Source: Arabidopsis thaliana
Taxonomy: Eukaryota > Streptophyta > Magnoliopsida > Brassicales > Brassicaceae
Reading direction: 5' to 3'
Length of the DNA stretch: 64,000 nt
NCBI RefSeq assembly: GCF_000001735.4
Contig: NC_003070.9
Location: 30,363,672-30,427,671, forward strand
Position 1 is the first letter of the stretch. Each line of letters starts with the position of its first letter. Below, piece by piece: positions 1 through 11,973 of the stretch. The notes under the pieces were generated by a model. It was not told the origin of the DNA and made no database searches. It saw nothing but the letters and a program-made list of their open reading frames with translations. Made by a program: the position numbers and the translations under genes.

Positions 1-245
1 GATTAGGGATTTTCATTTCTACTTGTTATATTTTATATGCATTTGTTAATTCATCTATCTTAAGGTTCTCTTTGTCTTGTTTGCTAATTTTGTTAGTGAC
101 TGCTCTTCTTGTGTTTATATAATGTTCACAATGCAAATCGGTTCCTTGTTCTATCTACTAAATAAAAGTTCATGTTTTATTTGCACTGTGACTTTGGCCT
201 TTCTGTTCTAATGACTAATGAGTCCTAGAATTTGCTGTTTGAAGC

Positions 246-765
246 GATGAGGCTGCTCCTGTTGTTCCTCCTGCTGCTGAGGCAGCTGCTATTCCGGAAG
301 TCATCTGCTCATGGTGGCTGAAGACTGTAACCAACCTGATTATGTATGTCAAGCTTGTTAAAGCTCTATGTGCTGATCATAACATCAATTTGCTTACCTT
401 GGTGAATGGGCCGGTGTAAGTCTTGTGTTTTCTCTGCATATAGCTTGTTTAGTTTGTCATGTGATGCTCTTTGTTGGGGTTTCGCCTTGAAACTTAGATG
501 CTTGTAAAATGACCAATGTATGTGGTGACAGCTCTGCAAGATCGATTCAGAAGGCAATGCTAGGAAAGTGGTTGGATGTTCTTGTGTTGTAATTAAGGTA
601 AAGAGAGACTCCCTTATACTCAAAAGCTACATAACTTGATATAGACTCTTGTTCTGTGTCTCGTCATCACACTTGTGGGTTTCTATGATTGAATGAATGC
701 TTTTGCTTGTCTTAGGATTACGGAGAGGGAACAACATCGTGAAGAAGCATCTTGAATCTCACTAA
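246..765 (+). pseudogene. 40S ribosomal protein S12 (eS12) pseudogene
   Basis: The reading frame carries the acidic Ala/Pro-rich N terminus of plant eS12 (DEAAPVVPP), then after a gap [45 protein letters not shown] and a C-terminal VKKHLES followed by TAA at 763-765. It is broken. About 40 codons are missing between the N-terminal block and LLMVAED. Four extra bases (gtat) follow the CNQPDY codons. A second small deletion removes codons before GEWAG. Two introns are still present with GT/AG ends (about 416-531 and 598-715), so this is a DNA-level duplicate and not a processed retrocopy. The functional protein is a component of the small ribosomal subunit; this copy cannot encode it. Bases 1-245 have no coding signal and look like the leader intron and upstream flank of the same dead gene. 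Confidence 0.85.
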
Positions 766-1510
766 ATGCAAGAGAAAGCATTTCAATGCCAAATGCAAGA
801 AGAATAGAGATTATGTGCTTTGTTTCCCCTTGTTGGAGGATTGCTGGCGGAATTTGTTTGGATCCATAAGTTATGTAAGGCTCTAGTCTTCCAAGACCCA
901 TCACGATTTGGCTCTCTTTCAGAACGATCTCGTTGCCCAAGTTTTGTTACATTGGCAAACATTTGACAGCTGATAAAATTTAGCTTGTTTCTATAAATCA
1001 AGTTATTATTATTCGTATCATCAAGTAACAAAATTGATCTTACACTTTGACGATTAATAAGGCGGGAACATGTTATCGAAAAAGTAAACTTTTTTTTTTA
1101 CATTTATGGCTCTGCTTCATTCTTCTTCTTCTTCTTCTCAAGTTTCAACTTTTATTATTCCACCGAATCTGTGCATATGGCTAAACAAAATGAAGAACAA
1201 TTATGGAAACAGATTTATGATTCAACACAATGTAGATGTTCATTAAGAAGAAAAAATAAAAACCTAAATATTGAATGGATACCAGTTGCCTTTTTTACCT
1301 TTTGGAGATGATTCTAATTTTGTAATTAGTAACTCATATATAAATTGATATTTTTTGCATGTTTAACTACACCGCTTAACCTCAGAATCACCCGAAAGCT
1401 CTCTCCTTTTTCTTGCTCTGACCTTGAGGATTTCAAGCGTTGCCTAGAGGATTTGATTACGTTTTGTTAGGGTTTTGAAGTTTGAGAGATTGTTTGGGGA
1501 AGAAGAAGAA
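766..1510. other. intergenic region between rpS12 remnant and PDS5-like gene
   Basis: No coding exon is recognisable. The stretch holds a short CTT microsatellite near 1122-1138 and the presumed promoter and leader of the downstream gene. The sequence before the ATG at 1511 is a purine-rich leader. Confidence 0.5.
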
Positions 1511-4500
1511 ATGACTGCTATTGTTGGATTTGACCAGCTTTCGAAAGCACTCATCGATGCTGGAACGAATCTTCTTAGCCCTCCTTCTTCTACTGACGAC
1601 CTTCTTACTCTTCTCGATGTACACTTTCTTCATCGTTGCTTTTGCTCAAATAGATTCTCTTAGGTTTGGATTCACGGAATGCGATTAGGGTTTCTCTTTC
1701 TTGCCGATAAGGAAAACTTGATTGTTGATTTTAGTCATATGTTTGATCAAATCTGGGTGCTTTCTTCTGAATTCGTTGCGTTTTCTTGTCTATCCAACTT
1801 GTTAATTTGGTTAAAGGCGAATCCTTTTCTTCTAATTCAATTGTCTCTGGCGTAGGAAACTGAGTCTCTGCTTAAAAATGTGGAGCAAGATCAACCATTA
1901 TCAATGCAAAGTGCCCTAATTCCATCCAGGAATGCTTTGGTATCAGTTGACCTTTTAAGCCATCCTGATTCTGATGTTAGGGTTTCAGTTGTCTCTTGCT
2001 TAACCGAGATTGTGAGGATTACTGCCCCAGAAACCCCTTACAGTGATGATCTAATGAAGGTAATATCAAATTTCACTAACACTGTCTTCAATGTCACTGT
2101 CTCTCTCTCTTTACTTTATCTGTTGGTTCCTACTTCTTTGGTATCACAGGAGATCTTCAGGTTGACAATAGAAGCTTTCGAGAAATTAGCTGATGCCTCC
2201 TCTCGGAGTTATAAGAAAGCCGAGTTTGTTCTTGATAATGTTGCAAAGGTCAAATCGTGTTTGGTGATGTTGGACTTGGAATGCTATGACCTCATCCTAC
2301 AAATGTTTCGGAACTTCTTCAAATTCATAAGGTAGATTAGATATACAAAAAGACCTTATTTACAATACTTGAGACAAACTCTTTAGATTATAGACTGAAT
2401 GGGGGTTCTTTTGGGTGTTCATCTAATAGATCTGATCATCCTCAACTGGTCTTTTCGTCAATGGAATTAATAATGATTGCAATAATAGATGAAACCGAAC
2501 AAGTGTCCACGGATTTGCTTGATAGTCTCTTAGCAACTGTCAAAAAGGAAAATCAGGTAAGGTTTCTTCTTATTTCAAGTTAATTATCTCGCAGTCAATG
2601 AACTTGGGATTTTGATTTTTATTCTCTTCCTGTCTTAGAATGTTTCACCAATGTCTTGGAGTCTTGCGGAGAAGGTTCTTAGTAGATGTGCTCGTAAACT
2701 TAAACCATACATCATCGAAGCTTTGAAGTCTAGAGGGACCAGCTTGGATATGTACTCTCCAGTAGTTTCGTCCATATGCCAGAGTGTTTTTAACACTCCT
2801 AAAGTCCACAGTCCAGTTAACACCAAAGAACATGAGGTATTATATTTGGCGAGCTTGTTCATTTGTAGAGTTTCAGCATCTTTTAATAGTGTCGTTTAAC
2901 CAAATACCTTGATCTAGGAGAAATTGGATTTGGGGCATTCTCGCAAGGAGAATCTTTCTAAAAGTAGTTCCAAGAGACCTGCAAGACATGAAACTAGAGG
3001 AATCAATGAGAAGGAAAAAGTTAGAAACGGAAACAAATCTAGTTTGTTGAAACAGAGTCTGAAGCAAGTGAGGTCTGAAAGTACAGATGCAGAAATAACA
3101 GGGAAGAGAGGACGGAAACCCAATTCTTTAATGAATCCTGAGGATTATGACATTTCTTGGCTTTCAGGAAAAAGAGATCCTTTAAAGACGTCTTCAAACA
3201 AAAAGATCCAGAAAAAAGGATCTGGGGGAGTATCATCACTAGGAAAGGTGCCTGCCAAGAAAACACCTTTACCTAAAGAAAATTCCCCAGCCACGAGTAG
3301 TAGGTCTCTGACGGGTTCACTTAAACGAAGCCGGGTTAAGATGGATGAGAGTGACTATGATTCTGATTCTCTTTCTTCACCGAGATTGAAGAAATTGGCA
3401 TCATGCTTCCGGGATGAAGAGCCAAACCAAGAAGATGACAGAAAGATTGGAAACTCCAGCAAACAGACTAGGTCCAAAAATGGTTTAGAGAAGAGTCAGA
3501 AAACAGCCAAGAAGAAGCCAGTTGTAGAAGCTAAGATTGTAAACTCCAGTGGGAAGAGACTATCAGCTCGCTCGGTTGCTAAGAGAAGGAATTTAGAACG
3601 TGCACCCCTAGATACTCTTGTTCCACAATCATCAAAGAGAAAGGTTGAAAACAAGACAGACGATCATAGATTTCTCTTGTCGAAATAATACTGTTAAACC
3701 TTTTGTTGAATTTCACGTTTGGATCAACTGTGCAGAAGATGGTTTCTCAAGTTGCAGCTAGACAATTGGCCAACGAATCAGAAGAAGAAACTCCAAAGAG
3801 CCATCCGACAAGGAGACGGACAGTGAGAAAAGAAGTGGTATAATAAGCTTTGTTACCTTCTCTCCCCATTTTTAGCCATTGATTGTCACCTATCTGTTAC
3901 CATGTGACATATGGATTTCCATCTTTTAAGGAGTCTGATGGCTTTGGCGAGGATTTGGTCGGTAAGAGAGTCAATATCTGGTGGCCGCTCGACAAGACGT
4001 AAGTGTATTGGAAACTTGAAGGTTCTTATTTCCAAGTGTACTGTAATCCTTGTTTTTCCGTTGATGGTCTTACACTGTGCAGATTTTATGAAGGCGTCAT
4101 AGATTCCTATTGTACTCGTAAGAAGATGCATCGGGTGAGAGAATATCTCTGATCTGCTATTCAGTTCTGTTCCTCCTATCAGAATCGTGCCTGTTTCTTA
4201 ATTGATTGATGTGGAATGTTTGTTCCCCCACTGGTTGCAGGTAATATATTCTGATGGAGATTCCGAAGAGCTTAATCTCACTGAAGAGCGCTGGGAGTTA
4301 CTCGAGGATGACACTTCGGCCGATGAGGTACAAGTTTCTTCTATTTGTTTTGGAATAAAGTGTAATCGCCGTGCTTAATGATTTTCCCACAATCGATCAG
4401 CAGGATAAGGAGATTGATCTGCCAGAGTCCATTCCTTTATCTGACATGTGAGTAAATCGGTTCATTACTGTGATCTGTGTAAAGTTGCAATCTTGATCTT

Positions 4501-5227
4501 CTATGGTATTAAAGGTAATAGTCTATTCCGGTTCTTATGATGTTGCAGAATGCAGAGGCAGAAAGTTAAGAAAAGCAAAAACGTGGCAGTGTCTGTGGAA
4601 CCGACTAGTTCCTCAGGTGTAAGGTGTGTGAGAATTTACTAAAATTCAAGTTATTGTTTATATGAAATTTTGATGATGACTTGTTCTGAGAGGATTGGCG
4701 TGTATATTGATGGTGATAGATCCTCAAGTAGAACACTTATGAAGAAGGATTGTGGCAAAAGGTTGAATAAACAAGTTGAAAAAACAAGAGAAGGAAAGAA
4801 TCTAAGATCGTTAAAAGAGTTGAATGCTGAAACTGACAGGACAGCAGAAGAGCAGGAAGTGAGTCTAGAAGCTGAATCTGATGACAGAAGCGAAGAGCAG
4901 GAATACGAAGATGATTGTAGCGATAAGAAAGAACAATCTCAGGACAAAGGTGTAGAGGCTGAAACTAAGGAAGAAGAGAAACAATATCCAAATTCAGAGG
5001 GTGAGAGTGAAGGAGAGGACTCAGAGTCAGAGGAAGAGCCGAAATGGAGAGAAACAGATGATATGGAGGATGATGAAGAAGAAGAAGAAGAAGAGATTGA
5101 TCATATGGAGGATGAAGCAGAAGAAGAGAAAGAAGAGGTTGATGATAAAGAGGCAAGCGCAAACATGTCTGAGATTGAGAAAGAAGAAGAAGAAGAAGAA
5201 GAAGATGAAGAGAAGAGAAAGTCATGA
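1511..5227 (+). CDS. PDS5D: PDS5-like cohesion cofactor with Tudor domain
   Basis: Thirteen exons join in frame: 1511-1618, 1856-2059, 2150-2331, 2430-2556, 2639-2836, 2918-3643, 3736-3837, 3931-3998, 4083-4134, 4241-4327, 4404-4447, 4549-4623, 4720-5227, giving 826 residues. The end of exon 6 (3643) and the start of exon 11 (4401 or 4404) are the least certain borders. Residues 1-270 resemble the N-terminal HEAT-like part of PDS5 (LSHPDSDVRVSVVSCLTEI), but the family's long helical repeat region is absent, as in the short plant PDS5C/D/E proteins. Residues about 275-545 are Lys/Ser-rich and basic. Residues about 557-618 are a Tudor domain (VGKRVNIWWPLDKTFYEG ... YSDGDSEELNL). The tail is highly acidic, with Glu/Asp runs encoded by GAA/GAT repeats. 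PDS5 proteins associate with cohesin in the nucleus and act in sister-chromatid cohesion and repair. The PDS5D name is recall. Confidence 0.88.
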
Positions 5228-6974
5228 AGGAGTTACATAGAGTTAGAGCATTGTAAGCTAAAACCATTTCAGAAAGATTCTTTCTGCTTAGACGCTCTGG
5301 TTTATCTTTCTTAGTAGATTTGTTGATATTGAACCAAGTTTTAGATGAGGTCACCTGGTTTGTGTTTGTGTCTTGAGAGTTTGTGACATTTGTAATTCAT
5401 TATCGTTGTTACATAGTATAAACCATATGTTATGAGCCACACGCGTTTCTCTGTCGGTTATAAAAATTATTTACAACGTGCGAATTTGAAATTCTGTGCA
5501 CTATTGATAGAGAAACCACTTGGAAATTGTTACATTCAACCATCTTGGACTCGACGGCTTGAATGACTAATGAGACCACTAATCCTTGTCCACATCTTCT
5601 CTCATTCTCAAAAGAAGGTATTAAATAAGTTAATACTCAACAATCAACAACTTAAATCAGGTGACAAAAAAAGAAATTACTTCAATCATAGTTGACTTCA
5701 ATAATCATCCTTCTTTCTTTGTTAAATCTCATATGTAAAATAGATGTATTAACTTGAAACACTGTTCAAAGATTGGCTCAAAAGGTTTTGCAAACGAAAG
5801 TATAAACTATAGGAGTTTTAATATTCTATTTTATAATAAAAAAAGGGACTATTCTTAACTTATTAGTTACTACTGAATCTAATTTTTTATTACTTTCATC
5901 AAAAATATTAAAATCAATTATAGTTGTTTTAACCACGTACAAATAATATTAGTTTCTCTAACTAATAATTTTAATCCTTTTTTTTAATTCTCTTTTATCT
6001 TTATAAAATTCGCTACCAAAAGACATATAAATCTAACGGTCAATAATGTTGTACTTACTTTGCTGAAAACAAAAAATATAAACGAAACTTTTGTCAGGAA
6101 GATACATCAAATTAATCTTTGTTAAACAGACTGAAATATGGATATAGGTTCAGGGGACTTTCCTATTAGCAAAAAGATGGGGCTAGATTTTAACTTTTAA
6201 AAGTCAAGGTCAATTTTCTCAACTACTCACCAATTGTTTTTTTTTATGTGGTATCTAAGTAAAATAGAAAAACACAAATTTAGAATAAGATAATGACACC
6301 AAGGAGCAACAAATAAAAAATTAAAAAAGCATTGCTGATTGCTCATAGATTTGTTTGTATAGAAGATCTTAAATAGCATACGTACGATTACTAACTTTTT
6401 ATTAAGTTCTTCTAGAACTCCATATACATATTTGGTTTATAAACTTATTAATTAGTTAGGAATTTTTTATTTTTGTTGATCTTAAAATTCATTTAGTAAT
6501 TTCGTATTCGAAGTGTTATAACTTAAAAAAAAACATTAAGGTTCCATATGGCAAAAATAAAATAATGTAAAAGTCCGATTCACAAACACCTTTAATTGAC
6601 CATTTTGTTTGGCTTTTTAATGCATTTACACTTATCACCTAAAACTTTGAAACTAATGTACTTCTCTAGTACTGTTCTAAGATAAACTTAGTAAAATATC
6701 TTTCACAATAAATTCTTCATTTACCAAACCCACACTCTTTCAATATATCAGAACAAAAATATACTAATCTAAAGTTTTTCAGTTTGTTCTTTTGAAAAAG
6801 AAAAGAATTATCATAAGTTGACTCACCAACTCTTTACCATGGTTAAGTAACTTGTTTTGAAGTCTCTATATATACAAATCACTAACGACACATCATAACA
6901 TACTACTCTCTTAAGCCCTTTCATAACCTTGTAAACCATTAAGAGGCTTTGCTCAATTACAAGAAGAAGAAAAA
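5228..6974. other. intergenic region containing CCR2 promoter
   Basis: AT-rich DNA of about 1.7 kb with no recognisable exon. The left part is the 3' flank of the PDS5-like gene and the right part is the promoter and leader of CCR2. No transposon ends or long repeats were seen. Confidence 0.6.
6867..6874 (+). promoter_or_regulatory. CCR2: TATA box of CCR2
   Basis: TATATATA lies 101 bp upstream of the CCR2 ATG, followed by a short unspliced leader ending in an A-rich stretch just before the start codon. Position and spacing are normal for a plant class II promoter. Confidence 0.6.
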
Positions 6975-8789
6975 ATGCTTGTCGACGGGAAACTCGTCTG
7001 CGTCACCGGAGCCGGCGGCTACATTGCTTCTTGGATCGTTAAGTTACTCTTAGAGAGAGGCTACACCGTTAGAGGAACCGTAAGGAACCCAACTGATCCC
7101 AAGAACAACCATCTCAGAGAGCTTCAAGGAGCCAAGGAAAGACTCACTCTTCACAGTGCAGATCTTCTCGACTACGAAGCTCTCTGTGCCACAATCGACG
7201 GTTGCGATGGCGTTTTCCACACTGCCTCTCCGATGACCGACGATCCCGTAAGTAGACAATTCTATTAATCGGTTGAGTGGTATTAGTATAGTACTCATGT
7301 TTTCTTAGTTTTCATTTTCTAAATTAATGTAACTAATTAGGAGACAATGTTGGAGCCGGCGGTGAACGGAGCCAAGTTCGTGATTGACGCAGCGGCTAAA
7401 GCCAAGGTCAAGCGCGTGGTTTTCACGTCATCAATTGGTGCAGTTTACATGAACCCTAACCGTGACACTCAAGCCATTGTTGACGAAAACTGCTGGAGTG
7501 ATCTTGATTTCTGCAAAAACACTAAGGTATTGTTTTTTTTATCTATGCTATAAGTTTTCGAGATGCGCTGCTAAGTCTTTAACAAAGAGTTTTCTGCAAT
7601 AAAATCGAGCATGCGGCTAGAATTAGGTTAAATTTCCTCTTTGTTTTATCTTCCTTATAGAATTGGTATTGCTACGGGAAGATGTTGGCGGAACAATCGG
7701 CATGGGAGACGGCCAAAGCAAAAGGTGTGGACTTAGTGGTGCTAAATCCGGTTTTGGTTCTCGGACCACCGCTCCAGTCAGCGATCAACGCTAGTCTAGT
7801 CCATATTCTCAAGTACCTCACCGGCTCAGCCAAGACCTACGCTAACTTGACTCAGGTCTACGTGGACGTCCGTGACGTGGCACTAGGCCATGTTCTGGTC
7901 TACGAAGCACCCTCCGCCTCAGGCCGTTACATCCTCGCCGAGACCGCACTTCACCGCGGAGAGGTTGTTGAGATTCTGGCCAAATTCTTCCCGGAGTATC
8001 CACTTCCCACCAAGTAAGTCAAGTTTGGCTCTTTTGAACACTTTGGTCAAAAAATATCAAAGTCAACACGATTTAGTTTTAGTCGGTCTAATAAATACAA
8101 CCTTTGGTTTACAAACTATTTCAGTTTTGTTTTTGACACACCACAAAAATTATGACTTGGAGAACTTGAACATATCTATTCAAAAAAATTATAAATATTT
8201 AGTTAGGATAAAAGGGACATGAGTGGTATTTGGTATTATTGTGACTCTTGTCCCATGTCCCATATGTTTTAAAAATGAGCACTTGTGGTTGTGGTGAGAT
8301 TGGTGTGTACTAACTCTCACATCACAAAGTCCATGTCATCTGTCACCTACTGCTGACGTTGAAATCTTACAAGATCTTATAGTACACGTGTTTGGGTCAA
8401 ATTCCATTTGACAAACACGTACGGGGGTGTGAATGTTTTTTCTTCACCTACTCCAATATTTGGTCACTAGTTTCATGACTTGTGTGTCTCCTTTAGTTAG
8501 TTTAATAATTAAAACGTTACTTCAAAGTGATATACAAGAAATCCTTTTCACATTTCGTATTCTGCTGATTAACAAAAGTATTGTTTGTTTTAATGTTACT
8601 AGGTGTTCGGACGAGAAGAATCCGAGGGCTAAGCCATACAAGTTTACTACCCAAAAGATAAAAGACTTAGGCTTGGAATTTAAACCCATCAAGCAATCTC
8701 TTTACGAATCTGTCAAGAGCTTGCAAGAGAAAGGCCATCTTCCTCTACCTCAAGATTCGAACCAAAACGAAGTCATCATCGAATCTTAG
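6975..8789 (+). CDS. CCR2: cinnamoyl-CoA reductase 2
   Basis: Exons 6975-7247, 7341-7526, 7661-8013 and 8603-8789 join to 332 residues. The enzyme reduces cinnamoyl-CoA thioesters to cinnamaldehydes with NADPH, the first committed step to monolignols, in the cytosol. The N terminus has the short-chain dehydrogenase nucleotide fold ([11 protein letters not shown], about residues 9-19). The CCR signature KNWYCYGK spans residues 153-160 across the exon 2/3 border and supplies the catalytic Tyr and Lys. The last intron (8014-8602) is unusually long for this gene. It is followed by the convergent gene NRAMP1. In the literature this isoform is the pathogen- and stress-induced one, whereas its paralogue CCR1 serves developmental lignification. 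No defect is visible, and the start is the first ATG after the TATA box. Confidence 0.97.
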
Positions 8790-8876
8790 GACACGATCCA
8801 CGACCCTAGAATCTGATCATACCTACATGAAAAGCTTTATTCTTAAGTAATACATACGTTTTGATTTTGACTAAAG

Positions 8877-9364
8877 TATTGTTAAATCTTAAATCATTAT
8901 ATATAGCTGATTGTTCTTTCTTTCTTTGGTTGTAATTGAGAATATGTTACGCATATGTATTATACGATAATGGAAGCAATGGTTTTATTATCCGATGTTA
9001 TTTTAACGTTGTTCCTATACAAACCCTATGAGACTGATTAAAAAATAAAAAGACAAAACGATTCTTATAAAGTCTATCGAAAAGAAAAAGACTTTGTGAA
9101 TGGTTTCACTCTAATTATTGTTTAATCTTATATCGTTACATATATCTATATAGCTGATTGTTCTTTTCTGATTTTTTTGGTAATTGAAAATATGAAACAT
9201 CATGAGTATGATATGATAATGGAAGCAATGATTTTATTATGCCATGTGTTATTAGAAGTTTGTTTCCTACGAAGATCTGGTTAAAGAAAAGACGCAAACC
9301 GATTCATATAACCTTTATTCTAGTACACTATCGAAAGGTTTTTATGAACTTGGTTTAGATCTAA
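8877..9364. repeat. imperfect tandem duplication, period about 240 bp
   Basis: Two copies begin at 8877 and 9117 with near-identical openings (attgttaaatctta / attgtttaatctta). Each then carries agctgattgttctt, an ataatggaagcaatg block followed by ttttattat, and a segment with acgcaaac/acaaaac, gattc and ctatcgaaa. Small indels and substitutions separate the copies. They fill the 605-bp space between the stop codons of convergent CCR2 and NRAMP1, so they probably contain the 3' UTRs and polyadenylation regions of both. Confidence 0.8.
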
Positions 9365-9394
9365 TTTTATTGGAATCCTAAGCTTAATGATGAC

Positions 9395-11973
9395 TCAGTC
9401 AACATCGGAGGTAGATACTCTACATGGTAACTGCATGTTGACAATGTCCTGTCTTGGAAGTGTCTCCACATTTTGTGAGTCTCTTGAAATAAGAAGAGAA
9501 GTGGCTACTCTGTTTTTCCGGAAGACAAGGTAAGCTATGGCGGCTAAATAGAGAGCAATGCCTGCGAACCCAAGAATTCCACAGAAGACGACGAGGATAA
9601 GCTTCATATGACTGTGGATAAGCAGTTTGATGAAACTGCTTACTAGATAGTATATGTTTATTCCCATGATTAAACCACCAATGACCCAAGTCAAAGCTGT
9701 AATCTGTGAAGAAAGGGAACATATATATGAAGTCAGAGATGATCAAAGTATCTCATCTTTGAATGAAAATGTGTTTGATTATTACATACCGCCATTGGGT
9801 TGACATGTGAACCCATCTTGGTTTTGCAACTTGTGAATTTGAGAAGAGGAACCAACGCAAACGGGAGCTCAAAGGATAAGATCATCTGTTTTAAGATGAT
9901 GATTTGATTTCATGAAGTAAGTCATATATATAAGTATACATGATAACTAGAGTTAGAAATGATTTTAGTACCGAGGCAATGATGATTAACTTTCCAGCTC
10001 CAGCTGAACCACCGATGAGAGCAACAATTAGACTCGGGATTATAGCTAAACATCTTGTTAGTAAGTTTCTGAGCCATGGCTCGAGTCTGAGATCAAGAAA
10101 GCCCTGCATTACATATTGTCCAGCATAAGTTCCGGTTATCGTCGAGCTCTGACCAGAAGCAAGAAGCGCGATTGCAAATAGCTTTGAGCTCCATTTTCCC
10201 ACAACGTTCTGTTTGAAAACAGAGGAAAGACATCACTTAAATGTTATGGAAAAGAAACAGAACAACAAGGAAGCAAACAATTTACCCGTAGCAGAAACGA
10301 AGCCTTGTTTAAGTCCAAATCCTCACAATTAGCTCGATCTTCAGGGCTTAAGTTGGGGGCATTACAAACAGCCCCGCTTACTGATATTACAGAGACGTTT
10401 ATGAGAAAGGCCACCATTAGAGCCAATCCACTTTCTATCAAGTAAAACCTGCAAGCTTCCTTGATACCAGAAGCGGAACGAGGGATTTTCCTCGAGAGAA
10501 CCAAGGCCGAGTGGAGGAAGAGATTATGCCTGCAGAGAACAGATGTTGTTCTCAGCAAAGAATCTTATGATGAATGGTGGTGAAGAGAGAGAGTGAGCTT
10601 ACGGCATAACCATGGCTCCGAGCAAAGAGATTGCGAGACCAGTTGCACCATTTCCTTTAAGTTGAGGAACAAAGAGACCATGTAGGACTTCTCCTGGGTC
10701 TGGCTTTGAGTAATGAAGCTCAACAAAGAAGCATATTGCAATTGTGAACACAAGAAACGCTATCAAGAACTCCAGCTTTCTCACCTGTATTATACCAAAC
10801 ATTCATAAGAATTCACCTTACATATAAGCACCGTGAACGAGAACAAGAGATGAAACTAATACCCCGTATTTTTGAAGTGCGAGAAGAATCAGCGTACTTA
10901 AGCCTGTCAGAAGAACACCGATCCACACCGGTATGCTAAAGAGCATGTTCAGAGCAAAAGCTGTTCCGATAACTATATATATATATATATAAGAAAACCG
11001 ATTTTGGCAATTAGTATCAACAGAGAGAGGTTAGTATTGAATCACACTGTAAAGAGTAAACAAGTGTGATACCTTCCGGTATGTCACAAGCAACTACTGC
11101 AATTTCAGCAACGACCCATAACATAAAGTTTGGAACTTTGGAGTACTCGGCTCTACATTGCTCAGCCAAATGTTTTCCTGTAGCGGAATTTAGTAAACTT
11201 GGATCATAAAACTAAAAGAAAAGAGTGGATTTTTGTGGTAACCTGTGACAACACCAAGATTAGCAGCCAGAGATTGAATCACCAAAGCCGCACATGAGGC
11301 CACCAATATGATCCAAAGTAACTGTTATTACAAAGAAAGAAATCATGATTTTGTAAAAAATGCAAACTAGTATAAGATAAAAGCGAGGGAAGGAGAGTAT
11401 GAACGCACTTCATACTTGTAGTGTGCTCCAGCTTGCAGATCAGTCTCAACTGCAGAACACAGGAAGAAGAAACAAGAATGAATCATCTCAAATCTTTACA
11501 GATTATTAAAAAAAAAGAGAGAGTAATGTGCTTACAGTTTCCAGGATCAATATATGCGATTGAAACAAGAAAACCAGGGCCTAAGTAAGCAAAGAAATTC
11601 TTCCAGCTCTTCTTCTGCAAAGTTGATGATTCAAAACAAACTCATTATCATTTTTTGAATCAAGATTCTCTGTGTTTTTTGTTTAGTCTTCTGATATGTT
11701 GACTCTGAAAACGATTTCTTGACTCAGAAACTGGTACGCATGTGAGTTATGTTTACAAGATAAAACATAAAAACAGATTTACAAAGCCAAATCAATCAAC
11801 AGATTTAAAAAGAGATTATAAAATCAACAACAAAAGAAAAAAGAAGAAGAAATGACCTCAGAGACAATAATCTGATTAGAATCAGAGTTCTCGATGAGTG
11901 GAGAATTGGAGAAGCTTCGGTTACCGCCGGAACTGGAAATGAATTGAGACCGTCCAGATCCTGTAGCCGCCAT
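9395..11973 (-). CDS. NRAMP1: NRAMP metal transporter 1
   Basis: Eleven exons on the minus strand, in transcript order 11973-11857, 11614-11536, 11449-11409, 11321-11243, 11177-11073, 10972-10863, 10784-10603, 10529-10286, 10208-9972, 9885-9790, 9703-9395, join to 532 residues. NRAMP proteins are proton-coupled divalent-metal importers; this member is known for high-affinity Mn and Fe uptake at the root plasma membrane. The TM1 metal-site motif DPGN and the TM6 motif MPH (in [10 protein letters not shown]) are intact, as is the consensus transport signature [19 protein letters not shown]. About twelve hydrophobic segments are present, and the N terminus is Ser/Gly-rich and cytosolic. It is convergent with CCR2. 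I recall the paralogue NRAMP6 next to CCR1 elsewhere on the chromosome, so both genes belong to one duplicated block. Confidence 0.97.

Noticed and set aside
4965..5354. Minus-strand ORF of 129 codons
   Set aside because: It is Leu-rich only because it is antisense to the Glu/Asp repeat tail of the PDS5-like gene.
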